This document shows, one piece after another, positions 7,829 through 15,249 of a DNA stretch of 64,000 nt (the stretch's first letter is position 1; each line of letters begins with the position of its first letter). The stretch spans positions 62,001 through 126,000 of the forward strand of contig NZ_JBKEAA010000018.1 in the NCBI RefSeq assembly GCF_047971665.1. The letters are read 5' to 3'. The notes beneath the pieces were generated by a model. That model had not been told where the DNA came from, did not search any database, and saw nothing but the letters and a program-made list of their open reading frames with translations. The position numbers were made by a program, and so were the translations under genes. The DNA comes from Castellaniella sp047971665. Lineage in GTDB: Bacteria; Pseudomonadota; Gammaproteobacteria; Burkholderiales; Burkholderiaceae_B.

Positions 7829-8853
7829 AGGTGCATCGATCCGGAAAACAGGGGCGTTTTGGCGTGTGGCTGGCGGGGGCAGCATGCCTTTTCGTGCTGC
7901 ATGTCGCGATGATCCAGGCCGCGCGTGCCGAAGGCGCGGCGCAAGACGCGCGTCTGCCTGTGGTGGCCTCGTTCTCGATTCTGGCGGACATGGTGCGTGA
8001 GGTCGGTGGCGACGATATCCGTCTGGACGTTCTTGTCGGGCCGATGAGGGATGCGCATACTTTCGAGCCGAGGCCGAAGGATGCGCGCGCGCTGGGCCGT
8101 GCCCGGGTGCTGGTGGTCAACGGCCTGGGCTTCGAGTCCTGGATGCCGCGGCTGGTCGAGGCGGCCGGGTTTCAGGGGCGTGTGATCGAGGCTTCTCAGG
8201 GTGTTGCAGCAAGGCGTCTGGACGTTGCGTCAGAGCATGAGGCGGACAACCACGACCATGACCATTCCCATGACCACGCGCATGCGGCGCACGATCACGA
8301 GGCCCATGGCCATGATCATGGCGGCGTCGATCCGCATGCCTGGCAGAGTCTGGCCAATGGCGTGATCTATGCGCGCAATATCGCGCGCGGACTGGCCGAG
8401 GCCGATCCGGTGCATGCCGCCGCCTACCAGGCGCGGGCCGAGGCCTATGTGCGTCAGCTGCAGCAGGCCGACGCGCAATGGCGTCGTCGCCTGGAGGCCG
8501 TGCCTGCAGCTCAGCGCGTGCTGGCGACCTCGCATGATGCCTTTGGCTATTTTGGCGCGGCCTATGGGATCGAGGTGCTTTCGGTGGTTGGTCTGTCCAG
8601 CGAGGCTGAGCCCTCGGCGCGCGCCATGGCGGATCTGGTGACCCGGATCCGCGAATATCACATTCGCGCCTTGTTCGTGGAGCAGGGGGGCAATGCGCGC
8701 GCATTGCAGCAAGTCGCTTCGGAGACCGGGGTGGCGCCAAGCGGCGCGCTGTACGCGGATACGCTGGATCAGCCAGGGCATGCGGCTTCGACCTACCTGG
8801 GCATGTTCCGCTGGAACACATCGCAGGTGCTGCAGGCTTTCGGACAGCCCTAG
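7825..8853 (+). CDS. znuA: Zinc ABC transporter substrate-binding protein ZnuA
   Basis: 342 residues of the cluster A-I metal-binding family. There is a signal peptide (MKVHRSGKQGRFGVWLAGAA and on, cleaved near ARAEG), a metal-site His in DAHTFEPRPKDARAL, a His/Asp-rich mobile loop between about residues 140 and 170, the second His site in GGVDPHAWQ, and further site residues in ATSHDAFGYF and the C-terminal LYADTLD. The His-rich loop is typical of zinc-specific ZnuA rather than manganese binders. It delivers periplasmic zinc to ZnuB. The start lies in the second copy of the duplicated junction. Its 3' end overlaps that of xerC by four bases. Confidence 0.94.
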   Translation: MKVHRSGKQGRFGVWLAGAACLFVLHVAMIQAARAEGAAQDARLPVVASFSILADMVREVGGDDIRLDVLVGPMRDAHTFEPRPKDARALGRARVLVVNGLGFESWMPRLVEAAGFQGRVIEASQGVAARRLDVASEHEADNHDHDHSHDHAHAAHDHEAHGHDHGGVDPHAWQSLANGVIYARNIARGLAEADPVHAAAYQARAEAYVRQLQQADAQWRRRLEAVPAAQRVLATSHDAFGYFGAAYGIEVLSVVGLSSEAEPSARAMADLVTRIREYHIRALFVEQGGNARALQQVASETGVAPSGALYADTLDQPGHAASTYLGMFRWNTSQVLQAFGQP

Positions 8854-9896
8854 GATTCGTCTCCGGTCTTGCGCCGCGCCCGGGGGTGGGCCTGGTCGTA
8901 GCTGGCGGCCAGATGCTGGAAATCCAGCCGGGTGTAAATCTGTGTCGTGGAGATGTTGGCGTGCCCGAGCAGTTCCTGAACGGCACGCAGGTCTTGTGTA
9001 GATTGCAGCAGGTGGCTGGCGAAACTGTGCCGCAGGCTGTGTGGATGCACGTGCAGTGGCAGACCGACGTGCTGCGCCAGGGCTTGCAGGCGCAGTTGCA
9101 CCACGCGCGGACTGATGCGCAGGCCCCGTTCGCCCAGGAACAGCGCGGCCCGCGCATCGTCGTCGGACCGGGGGCCCAGCAGTCTGTCGCGGACTTCCAG
9201 CCAGGCTCGCACGGCGGCCAGGGCTTGGCGGCCCAGCGGCACGATACGGGTCTTGCCGCCCTTGCCCCGGACAACCGCTTCGCCTTCTTCGATCAGGATC
9301 CAGCTGTGCGAGATGTGGCCCGGTGTGCGCACCGGCTGCCAGTCCAGGCCGACCAGTTCCGACAAGCGCAGGCCGCCGGAATACAGGATCTCGAACATGG
9401 CCATGTCACGCCGCTCGACCGGGGTTTCGGCGGGCGGCAGCTGTTTGCGATCCAGCAGGGCCTGGGCCTGATCCACCGACAGGGCCTTGGGCAGGCTGTG
9501 AGGAATCCGGGGCGCGCGCACGCCGTGAGCGGGATTGCGCGTCAGGCCGGCCGCAGGGGCGCGCCATTCATAGTAGCTACGCCAGGCGGCCAGCGCGCGT
9601 GCCAGACTGCGCGGTTGCAGCCCGGAGGCATGCAGCCGGCCCAGTGCCTGACGGATCTGGGCTTCGCTCAGCGCATCCAGCGGCTGATCTGGGAAGCACT
9701 GACGCAGCGCCCTCAGGTCGCGTCGATAGGCGGCGATCGTATGCGCGGAATAGCGCTGTTGCGCCGCCAGTTCGCACAGCCAGGTCTCGGCCAGACGGCC
9801 GTCTGGTGAGGTGTCCTCGGGGGAGGGTTCCGTGGGTTGCGCAGGGGCGTCCGTCTCCCCGTGACCAGGGCGCGGATTCCCGGCGTGCGCGGTCAT
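8850..9896 (-). CDS. xerC: Tyrosine recombinase XerC
   Basis: 348 residues. The catalytic set is complete: Arg177 (SGGLRLSEL), Lys212 (GKGGK), His286 and Arg289 (HSLRHSFASHL), His312 (LGHANIS) and the nucleophile Tyr321 (TQIYTRL). The SAM-like N-terminal DNA-binding domain precedes it. XerC acts with XerD at dif to resolve chromosome dimers. About 30 extra Pro/Glu-rich residues precede the conserved part, with no better ATG. It sits 13 bases after the DUF484 gene, in the dapF-DUF484-xerC order found in many Proteobacteria, which separates it from phage integrases. Confidence 0.93.
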   Translation of the reverse strand: MTAHAGNPRPGHGETDAPAQPTEPSPEDTSPDGRLAETWLCELAAQQRYSAHTIAAYRRDLRALRQCFPDQPLDALSEAQIRQALGRLHASGLQPRSLARALAAWRSYYEWRAPAAGLTRNPAHGVRAPRIPHSLPKALSVDQAQALLDRKQLPPAETPVERRDMAMFEILYSGGLRLSELVGLDWQPVRTPGHISHSWILIEEGEAVVRGKGGKTRIVPLGRQALAAVRAWLEVRDRLLGPRSDDDARAALFLGERGLRISPRVVQLRLQALAQHVGLPLHVHPHSLRHSFASHLLQSTQDLRAVQELLGHANISTTQIYTRLDFQHLAASYDQAHPRARRKTGDES

Positions 9897-9909
9897 GACG
9901 GCCTGCCGC

Positions 9910-10590
9910 TCAGTCCGGTTCGGGCGCCTGGCGTGCCAGCCGCCCCAGCGCGGCGCCAGCCAGAGAGGCGATCAGCGACAGGAAATCCGTGCCCATGTCC
10001 GGCGTGAAACGCCCGGCCTCGTTCGCGCCCAGCACCAGCAGGCCGATCGGCGTGGGGCTGTTCAGTGTGCGCAGAGGCAGGATCGCCAGGGAGGCGGGTT
10101 CGGATGCCAGCCAGCGGGCGGGTTCCTGATCCTTGAGCGGACCGCAGTAGGGCTGCGTCAGGTTGTCGGCGTAGGCCCGGATCCCGGCATCGACGTCCTG
10201 CGCGAATTCGCTGTCTTCCAGGGCGGGCAGATCCCAGACCCGCAGCGCGATGGCGCTCAGGTCGAATTGATCCGACAGGCTGCGGATGATGTGGGCCGGG
10301 ATGCGTTCGGCATCGGGCTCTGACAGCATGCGCGCGCACCACTGCATCAGCGACTGGTTGATGCGTTCGTTGCCGCCGGCGTTGTGGAGCAGCTGCATCA
10401 ATCGGTGCTCGTGTTCCTTGACGCGCGCGCGCAGGGTCAGGATCTGCCGCTCTCCCAGTGAGATCGCACGGGCCTCGTGGGGGTGGGGCACGTTCAGCGA
10501 GGCGAAGACGTCGGCGTGTGTTTCGAAGAAATCAGGATTGCTTCTGAGGTAGTCCGCCACGTCGCGGGCGGTGAAGGCATCTTGTGTCAT
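9910..10590 (-). CDS. DUF484 family protein (YigA-like)
   Basis: 226 residues. It begins with the DUF484 hallmark DVADYLRSNPDFFETHADVFASLNVPHP, then a charged helical segment (LRARVKEHEHRLMQLLHNA) and a GAF-like C-terminal domain ending before LARQAPEPD. The family is conserved between dapF and xerC in Proteobacteria and has no firm function; the fold suggests a GAF-type sensor. The genes are close enough for one transcript with dapF and xerC. Confidence 0.9.
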   Translation of the reverse strand: MTQDAFTARDVADYLRSNPDFFETHADVFASLNVPHPHEARAISLGERQILTLRARVKEHEHRLMQLLHNAGGNERINQSLMQWCARMLSEPDAERIPAHIIRSLSDQFDLSAIALRVWDLPALEDSEFAQDVDAGIRAYADNLTQPYCGPLKDQEPARWLASEPASLAILPLRTLNSPTPIGLLVLGANEAGRFTPDMGTDFLSLIASLAGAALGRLARQAPEPD

Positions 10591-10602
10591 GTGTGCTTTC
10601 CG

Positions 10603-11469
10603 TCAGTCAGTGAAGGCATCGATATCGATCTGGCCATGAAAAACGGTCAGTGCCGGACCCTGCATGCGCAGGATCTGGCCATCCCATTCGATTTGCAGGG
10701 TGCCGCCGCGCGTATCGACCTGCGTCGGGCTGTCCAGCAGGCCGCGCCGGATGCCTGCGACCACAGCGGCGCAGGCGCCGGTGCCGCAGGCCAGCGTCTC
10801 GCCGGCGCCGCGTTCGTAGACCCTCAGCCGGATGTGGCCGCGGTCGATCACTTGCATGAAGCCGGCATTGACGCGCTGCGCGAAACGGGGATGGGATTCG
10901 ATGGCGGGTCCCAGGCGGGCGACCGGACAGGTGTCCACATCGTCCACCTGAACGACGGCATGGGGATTGGAAATGGCCACCAGCGAGCACCAGACGTCGC
11001 CCGTCTCAGGTGGAAGATCCAGGCGGTACAGGATGTCCTGGCCGCAATCTCGCGTCTCCAGGCCGCTTGGGTCGAAAGCCAGATCCTGAGGGGCGAAGGT
11101 GGTCCGGCCCATCTCCACGCCGACCTGGCCGTCGTCGGCCTCGCGCAGCACGATCAGCCCAGTCGCGATCTCGGCGCGCAGCGGGTTGCGGCGCGACAGG
11201 CCCTGTTCGTGCACGAAACGCACGAAACAGCGCGCGCCATTGCCGCAATGCTCGACTTCGCCGCCGTCGGCATTGAAGATCCGGTAGCGGAAATCCGCAT
11301 CCGGGTGCAGAGGTTGCTCGACCAGCAGAATCTGGTCGGCGCCGATGCCGCGATGGCGATCGGCCAGGGCCCGGGCGCGGGCTGGCGTGAGGTCGATGGA
11401 CTGACGCACGCCGTCCAGGACGACGAAGTCGTTGCCCGCGCCGTGCATTTTGGTGAAATTCCAGATCAT
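10603..11469 (-). CDS. dapF: Diaminopimelate epimerase
   Basis: 288 residues. It converts LL- to meso-diaminopimelate for lysine and peptidoglycan. The two catalytic cysteines are Cys75 in EHCGNGARC and Cys228 in LACGTGACAA, and the N-terminus FTKMHGAGNDFVVLD is typical. The start MIWNFTK at 11469 is certain from family length. The same frame stays open about 100 codons upstream without a reason to be translated (see the entry at 11470-11788). It is followed by DUF484 and xerC. Confidence 0.97.
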   Translation of the reverse strand: MIWNFTKMHGAGNDFVVLDGVRQSIDLTPARARALADRHRGIGADQILLVEQPLHPDADFRYRIFNADGGEVEHCGNGARCFVRFVHEQGLSRRNPLRAEIATGLIVLREADDGQVGVEMGRTTFAPQDLAFDPSGLETRDCGQDILYRLDLPPETGDVWCSLVAISNPHAVVQVDDVDTCPVARLGPAIESHPRFAQRVNAGFMQVIDRGHIRLRVYERGAGETLACGTGACAAVVAGIRRGLLDSPTQVDTRGGTLQIEWDGQILRMQGPALTVFHGQIDIDAFTD

Positions 11470-11788
11470 CGGTGCATTATCCAGCAAAAGCGGGTTGCGA
11501 GTGCTCCGATCCTGCTCCCCTGTGGCGCAGGGATCACGTCTGGGCGACATCCGGTCGGCCTGTTTTGCCCAGGCCCGGGCTTTATCCACCACGAAATCGA
11601 TGAGTGTGCGGGTCGCCAGCGTCTGGCCATCCTGCCGTCCGACGACGCCATCGGCTGGAGCACCCAAAAGACGCAGAAACAGGCCTGCGAGGATGCCGGC
11701 TACGAGGTTGCCGATGCCAAGTTCTTCGAGCGCTCGCAGAGCGACTTCCGCAGCTTGTTGGAGCGATGAGACGACGGGAAGCCGGGCG
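11470..11788. other. 319-base gap between lpxL-type gene and dapF with conflicting coding signals
   Basis: No gene can be assigned. The minus-strand dapF frame is open across the whole gap and into the 3' end of the upstream acyltransferase gene, but has no ATG until well inside it. On the plus strand the last 55-60 codons before a TGA at 11767-11769 (ending FFERSQSDFRSLLER) have about four in five third positions G or C and a lower-GC second position, the pattern of a coding frame, yet no start codon is visible. It may be a decayed gene remnant. Confidence 0.4.
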
Positions 11789-12679
11789 TCAGTAAAACCC
11801 TTTTTCCCCCTCTGGCCGCGTCTTGAAGCGCCGGTGCACCCAGTAATACTGGGCGGGATCCTGACGGACCTCGGCCTCGATCAGCGCGTTCAGGCGGGCA
11901 GTCGCGGTTTCCGGGATGTCGTTGCCGGGAAAGTTCTCCACGAGCGGCCCGATATGCACGCTGTAGCGGCCCGTGTCGGGATCCAGACGGCTGATGATCG
12001 GCAACACGACGGCGTCCCAGGTGCCAGCGATCTGGGCCGCGGACAGCAGTGTGGCGGCGGGGATGCCGAAAAAAGGGATGAAGGCGCTGCCCTGGCGGCC
12101 AAAATCCATATCGGGCAGGTAGTACACGGGAATTCCCTTGCGCAGATGCCGGATCAGGCCGCGCACCCCATCGTGACGGCTGACCAGGTGAACCTGGTTG
12201 AAGCGCCCGCGCCCCAGGCGCACGATCTCGTCCACGTCCGCGTCGCTCTGGCGTGTATAAAGCGTGGCGGATTCCTTCACCAGCAGGGTCAGGCGAGTGG
12301 CGGCGGCATCCAGCGCAATGAAGTGCGGTGCGAACAGCAGGATGCGGCGTCCCTGGTCCAGCAATGTCTGGAGGTGGTGCTCACCGTGCAGCGTCACCGT
12401 GTCTAGGATGCGCTCACGCGTACCGAACCAGCACAGGCCCCGATCCACGAAGGACTGGGCCAGCAGGTGGAAATGGCGTTGCATCAGGGCATCCCGGTCG
12501 GCGGTCGACAGGTCGGGAAAGCAGCGTTCCAGGTTCACCCGGACGACGTAGGCGCGGGAACGCAGCAGGCGTGGCGTCAACCACCCCAGGATGCGTCCCC
12601 AGCGCAGTCGCGCGCGGGTGGAACAACGGCCGAAATAGCCCAGAACGGCGCGCAGCAGAGGTTTCTTGTCAAAAGCCAT
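11789..12679 (-). CDS. Lipid A biosynthesis acyltransferase, LpxL/HtrB family (second copy)
   Basis: 296 residues. The HX4D catalytic motif is APHFIALDAA, followed by the family blocks SRHDGVRGLIRHLRKGIPVYYLPDMDFG and HIGPLVENFPGNDI, and the end YYWVHRRFKTRPEG. It adds a secondary acyl chain to Kdo-lipid IVA at the inner membrane. The ATG at 12679 is used; an in-frame GTG at 12706 is possible and lies closer to the preceding stop, but neither has a strong ribosome site. With the neighbouring paralogue it forms a two-gene lpxL set upstream of dapF, an arrangement known in Bordetella. Confidence 0.88.
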   Translation of the reverse strand: MAFDKKPLLRAVLGYFGRCSTRARLRWGRILGWLTPRLLRSRAYVVRVNLERCFPDLSTADRDALMQRHFHLLAQSFVDRGLCWFGTRERILDTVTLHGEHHLQTLLDQGRRILLFAPHFIALDAAATRLTLLVKESATLYTRQSDADVDEIVRLGRGRFNQVHLVSRHDGVRGLIRHLRKGIPVYYLPDMDFGRQGSAFIPFFGIPAATLLSAAQIAGTWDAVVLPIISRLDPDTGRYSVHIGPLVENFPGNDIPETATARLNALIEAEVRQDPAQYYWVHRRFKTRPEGEKGFY

Positions 12680-12717
12680 GGCAAAAATCAGGGTGGCCGG
12701 CTCCACCGCCCGGGTGC

Positions 12718-13644
12718 TCAGGCCGGCGCATCAGGTGAAGGAGTGGTCTGGTCGGGGTGGGGCGGCGCGTCGTCCGGTTCCTTGTAACGGTTGTAGCTCC
12801 ACAGATATTGTTCGGGAAAGCGTCTGATCAAGGTCTCCATGGCCTGGTTGATGGTGGCGGCCAGGGCGTCCGGAGTCGTTGGCAGCGGCTCGGGCAGACG
12901 CAGGCAATGGATGCGCCAGCCACGCCCGCCGGGCAGGCGTTCGCCAGCGCTCAGAATCACCGCCACGCCTGTTTGCAGGGCCAGGCGCGCCGCCAGCGTC
13001 ATGGTCAGGGCATGGCGGCCGAAGAAGGGCAGCCAGACGCCATCGCCTTCGCGGGGCACCTGGTCGGGCAGCATGCCGACGGCCTCACCGCGCTTGAGGG
13101 CGCGGACGAATTCGCGCACGCCGTGGCGGTTGGCCGGCACAGAGCGCAGATTGCGCATGTCGCGCGAAGACTCGACGATGGGTTCGAGCAACGGACTGCG
13201 GGAGGGGCGGAACATCACCGTCAGCGGCCCGTGCTGCGTCAGGTGGCGCGCGACGATCTCGAAACAGCCCAGGTGTGGGGTCAGGTACAGAACGCCCCGG
13301 CCCTCGGCCAGTGCTTCATGCACCACGGACTCCTGATCGCCGCCCGTCATGGCCAGACATTGCGGGGTGCGCCACCAGACCTTGGGAATCTCCAGAATCA
13401 TGGCGCCGGATTCGGCAGCCGCCCGACGGGCGAAGGCCGCATCGGAATAGCCGGCCTGGCGGGCATTGGACTGAATGCGACGGCGGTAGCGACCCGGAAA
13501 CAGATAGATGAACAGGCCGAGCGCCCGGCCCATGGCCTGAAGCCAGGACAGGGGCAGCGCAGCCAGCGGGCGGACGAGGAACAGCAGCATGAGGACTTTG
13601 AGTGATGCGGTCAGCCTCCGGCGTATCGGGCGGCCTGCGCCCAT
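12718..13644 (-). CDS. Lipid A biosynthesis acyltransferase, LpxL/HtrB family (first copy)
   Basis: 308 residues, first gene of the acyltransferase pair. It has an N-terminal membrane anchor (LKVLMLLFLVRPLAALPLSW), the HX4E catalytic motif LTPHLGCFEIV, the block ANRHGVREFVRALKRGEAVGMLPDQVPREGDGVWLPFFG and the end QYLWSYNRYKEP. The use of Glu here and Asp in the neighbour supports two distinct enzymes, probably adding different acyl chains or at different positions. The Pro/Asp-rich C-terminal tail (PDDAPPHPDQTTPSPDAPA) is outside the conserved domain. It is divergent from the metK leader. Confidence 0.9.
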   Translation of the reverse strand: MGAGRPIRRRLTASLKVLMLLFLVRPLAALPLSWLQAMGRALGLFIYLFPGRYRRRIQSNARQAGYSDAAFARRAAAESGAMILEIPKVWWRTPQCLAMTGGDQESVVHEALAEGRGVLYLTPHLGCFEIVARHLTQHGPLTVMFRPSRSPLLEPIVESSRDMRNLRSVPANRHGVREFVRALKRGEAVGMLPDQVPREGDGVWLPFFGRHALTMTLAARLALQTGVAVILSAGERLPGGRGWRIHCLRLPEPLPTTPDALAATINQAMETLIRRFPEQYLWSYNRYKEPDDAPPHPDQTTPSPDAPA

Positions 13645-13687
13645 GTGCGCGTCATGCGCACATCACACCGGGGAGTATGCTTTCTTT

Positions 13688-13714
13688 TTGACAGGTGATA
13701 TTTTCGCTTAAAAT
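13688..13714 (+). promoter_or_regulatory. Promoter of metK
   Basis: TTGACA at 13688-13693 and TAAAAT at 13709-13714, with a 15-base spacer, lie a few bases before the riboswitch-like structure. The spacer is short, so the exact -10 is uncertain, but the match to a sigma-70 promoter and its placement are good. Confidence 0.6.
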
Positions 13715-13720
13715 GAAAAG

Positions 13721-13797
13721 GATCGCTGAGTTAACCCGACAACTTGCGGAGCGATCACCTGGTCATGCTGTCTGGCCGGGCTTTTTTCCGCTAAAGC
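13721..13797 (+). promoter_or_regulatory. SAM-II-like riboswitch in the metK leader
   Basis: A 7-bp P1 helix, GATCGCT (13721-13727) with AGCGATC (13750-13756), encloses a loop with GAGTTAACC and CTTGC stretches that resemble the conserved SAM-II loop. The tail CCGCTAAAG (13788-13796) matches the conserved GCUAAAG end, and its CCGC can pair with GCGG at 13746-13749 to give the pseudoknot. An extra hairpin, GGTCA (13761-13765) with TGGCC (13772-13776), sits between them where SAM-II RNAs may carry insertions. Its position before S-adenosylmethionine synthetase fits SAM sensing. The class is assigned from memory of the consensus. Confidence 0.7.
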
Positions 13798-13846
13798 GTC
13801 GCGCCCCGATATCCTGAAGAGGTGCAACGCGTTTCGTTCAACCTCG

Positions 13847-13868
13847 CGCCGGTGAGCCCGGCGTTTTT
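13847..13868 (+). terminator. Intrinsic terminator within the metK leader
   Basis: CGCCGG (13847-13852), a 5-base loop, CCGGCG (13858-13863) and T5 (13864-13868). It lies about 50 bases after the riboswitch-like element and 15 bases before the metK start codon. A preceding imperfect hairpin (AGGT..AACG with CGTT..ACCT, about 13820-13844) abuts it. This suggests premature termination as the output of the leader. Confidence 0.7.
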
Positions 13869-13883
13869 ACAGGACGCATCGCT

Positions 13884-15047
13884 GTGGCAAACAACGATTT
13901 TCTCTTTACTTCCGAATCCGTCTCCGAAGGTCACCCCGACAAGGTCGCTGACCAGATTTCCGACGCCATCCTGGACGCGCTGCTCGAGCAGGACCCGAAC
14001 TCCCGGGTCGCCGCCGAGACGCTCTGCAATACCGGCCTGGTCGTGCTGGCTGGCGAAATCACGTCGCACGCCAACGTGGACTATATCCAGGTGGCCCGCG
14101 ATACGATCCGCCGGATCGGCTATGACAATACCGACTATGGGATCGACTACAAGGGCTGCGCGGTCCTGGTTGCTTACGACAAGCAGTCTCCCGACATCGC
14201 CCAGGGTGTGGACCGCACCCCGGAACAAATCCTGAACCAGGGGGCCGGTGATCAGGGCCTGATGTTCGGCTATGCCTGCGACGAGACCCCCGACCTGATG
14301 CCCGCGCCGATCTGGTATTCGCACCGCATCGTCCAGCGGCAGGCCGAACTGCGCAAGGATGGCCGCCTGCCCTGGCTGCGTCCGGATGCAAAGTCCCAGG
14401 TGACTTTCCGCTATATCGACGGCAAGCCGGCCGAGGTCGACACAGTGGTGCTGTCCACCCAGCATCATCCCGACATCTCCCAGGCCGAGATTCGCGAAGC
14501 CGCCATCGAGCACATCATCCGCCCGGTCTTTGCCGATGGGCTGCTCACGGATCGGACCAAATTCCTGATCAACCCCACGGGCAAGTTCGTCATCGGCGGG
14601 CCGCAGGGCGACTGCGGTCTGACGGGGCGCAAGATCATCGTCGACACCTATGGCGGTGCCTGCCCGCACGGGGGGGGCGCGTTTTCCGGCAAGGATCCGT
14701 CCAAGGTCGACCGTTCCGCCGCCTATGCCGCTCGTTATGTGGCCAAGAATATCGTCGCCGCCGGTCTGGCGCGTCAATGCCAGGTGCAGGTCAGCTATGC
14801 CATCGGGGTGGCTGAGCCGATCAATATCACGGTCTATACCGAAGGCACGGGAGTGATTCCCGACGAGCAGATCGCGCGCCTGGTGCGAGAGCATTTCGAC
14901 CTGCGCCCCAAGGGCATCATCAATATGCTGGATCTGCTGCGCCCCATCTATTCCAAGTCCGCGGCCTATGGCCATTTCGGCCGCAGCGAACCGGAATTCA
15001 GCTGGGAAGCCACCGACAAGGTCCAGGTGCTGAAGGCCGCGGCCTGA
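13884..15047 (+). CDS. metK: S-adenosylmethionine synthetase
   Basis: 387 residues, full length. It makes SAM from methionine and ATP. Family motifs are FTSESVSEGHPDKVADQ at the start, GAGDQGLMFGYA in the middle and the GGGAFSGKDPSKVDRS loop. The start is GTG at 13884 (read VANNDF) with AGGA about ten bases upstream; no in-frame ATG is suitable. The leader carries a SAM-II-like riboswitch and an intrinsic terminator, so feedback by SAM is likely. ahcY and metF follow, completing most of the methyl cycle in one stretch. Confidence 0.97.
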   Translation: MANNDFLFTSESVSEGHPDKVADQISDAILDALLEQDPNSRVAAETLCNTGLVVLAGEITSHANVDYIQVARDTIRRIGYDNTDYGIDYKGCAVLVAYDKQSPDIAQGVDRTPEQILNQGAGDQGLMFGYACDETPDLMPAPIWYSHRIVQRQAELRKDGRLPWLRPDAKSQVTFRYIDGKPAEVDTVVLSTQHHPDISQAEIREAAIEHIIRPVFADGLLTDRTKFLINPTGKFVIGGPQGDCGLTGRKIIVDTYGGACPHGGGAFSGKDPSKVDRSAAYAARYVAKNIVAAGLARQCQVQVSYAIGVAEPINITVYTEGTGVIPDEQIARLVREHFDLRPKGIINMLDLLRPIYSKSAAYGHFGRSEPEFSWEATDKVQVLKAAA

Positions 15048-15076
15048 TCCGGCGGGCCGTGGCACCTGCTCCACGG

Positions 15077-15082
15077 TATAAT
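15077..15082 (+). promoter_or_regulatory. Promoter -10 element of ahcY
   Basis: A perfect TATAAT lies 30 bases after the metK stop. Transcription starting 6-8 bases later would begin almost at the first base of the SAH riboswitch. No good -35 hexamer is visible. Confidence 0.65.
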
Positions 15083-15091
15083 GCTTTCCTT

Positions 15092-15181
15092 CTCCTGAGG
15101 GGCGCTGCACCGGTCCCGCCGTCCGCCACGGACGCGCATGTGGATCGCCAGGCTCAGGTACCTTCATCACGAACGGCGCCC
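15092..15181 (+). promoter_or_regulatory. SAH riboswitch upstream of ahcY
   Basis: CCTGAG (15094-15099) pairs with CTCAGG (15153-15158) to form P1. The hallmark GGGGCGCTGC follows directly, and GGGCGCT (15100-15106) can pair with GGCGCCC (15175-15181) to form the pseudoknot after the conserved ACGAAC stretch. A small GTCCG/CGGAC hairpin (15121-15133) sits in the variable arm. These match the S-adenosylhomocysteine riboswitch, known to turn on ahcY when SAH accumulates. Confidence 0.9.
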
Positions 15182-15249
15182 ATCGTTGCCCTGCGCGGGC
15201 GGGGTGGGCACGGGCGTCCGCTTCCGCGCGCAGGCTCTACAGGATTACC

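Noticed and set aside
8850..9896. Integrase of a mobile element rather than XerC
   Set aside because: Its place in the conserved dapF-DUF484-xerC order and the absence of attachment sites or mobile genes favour XerC.
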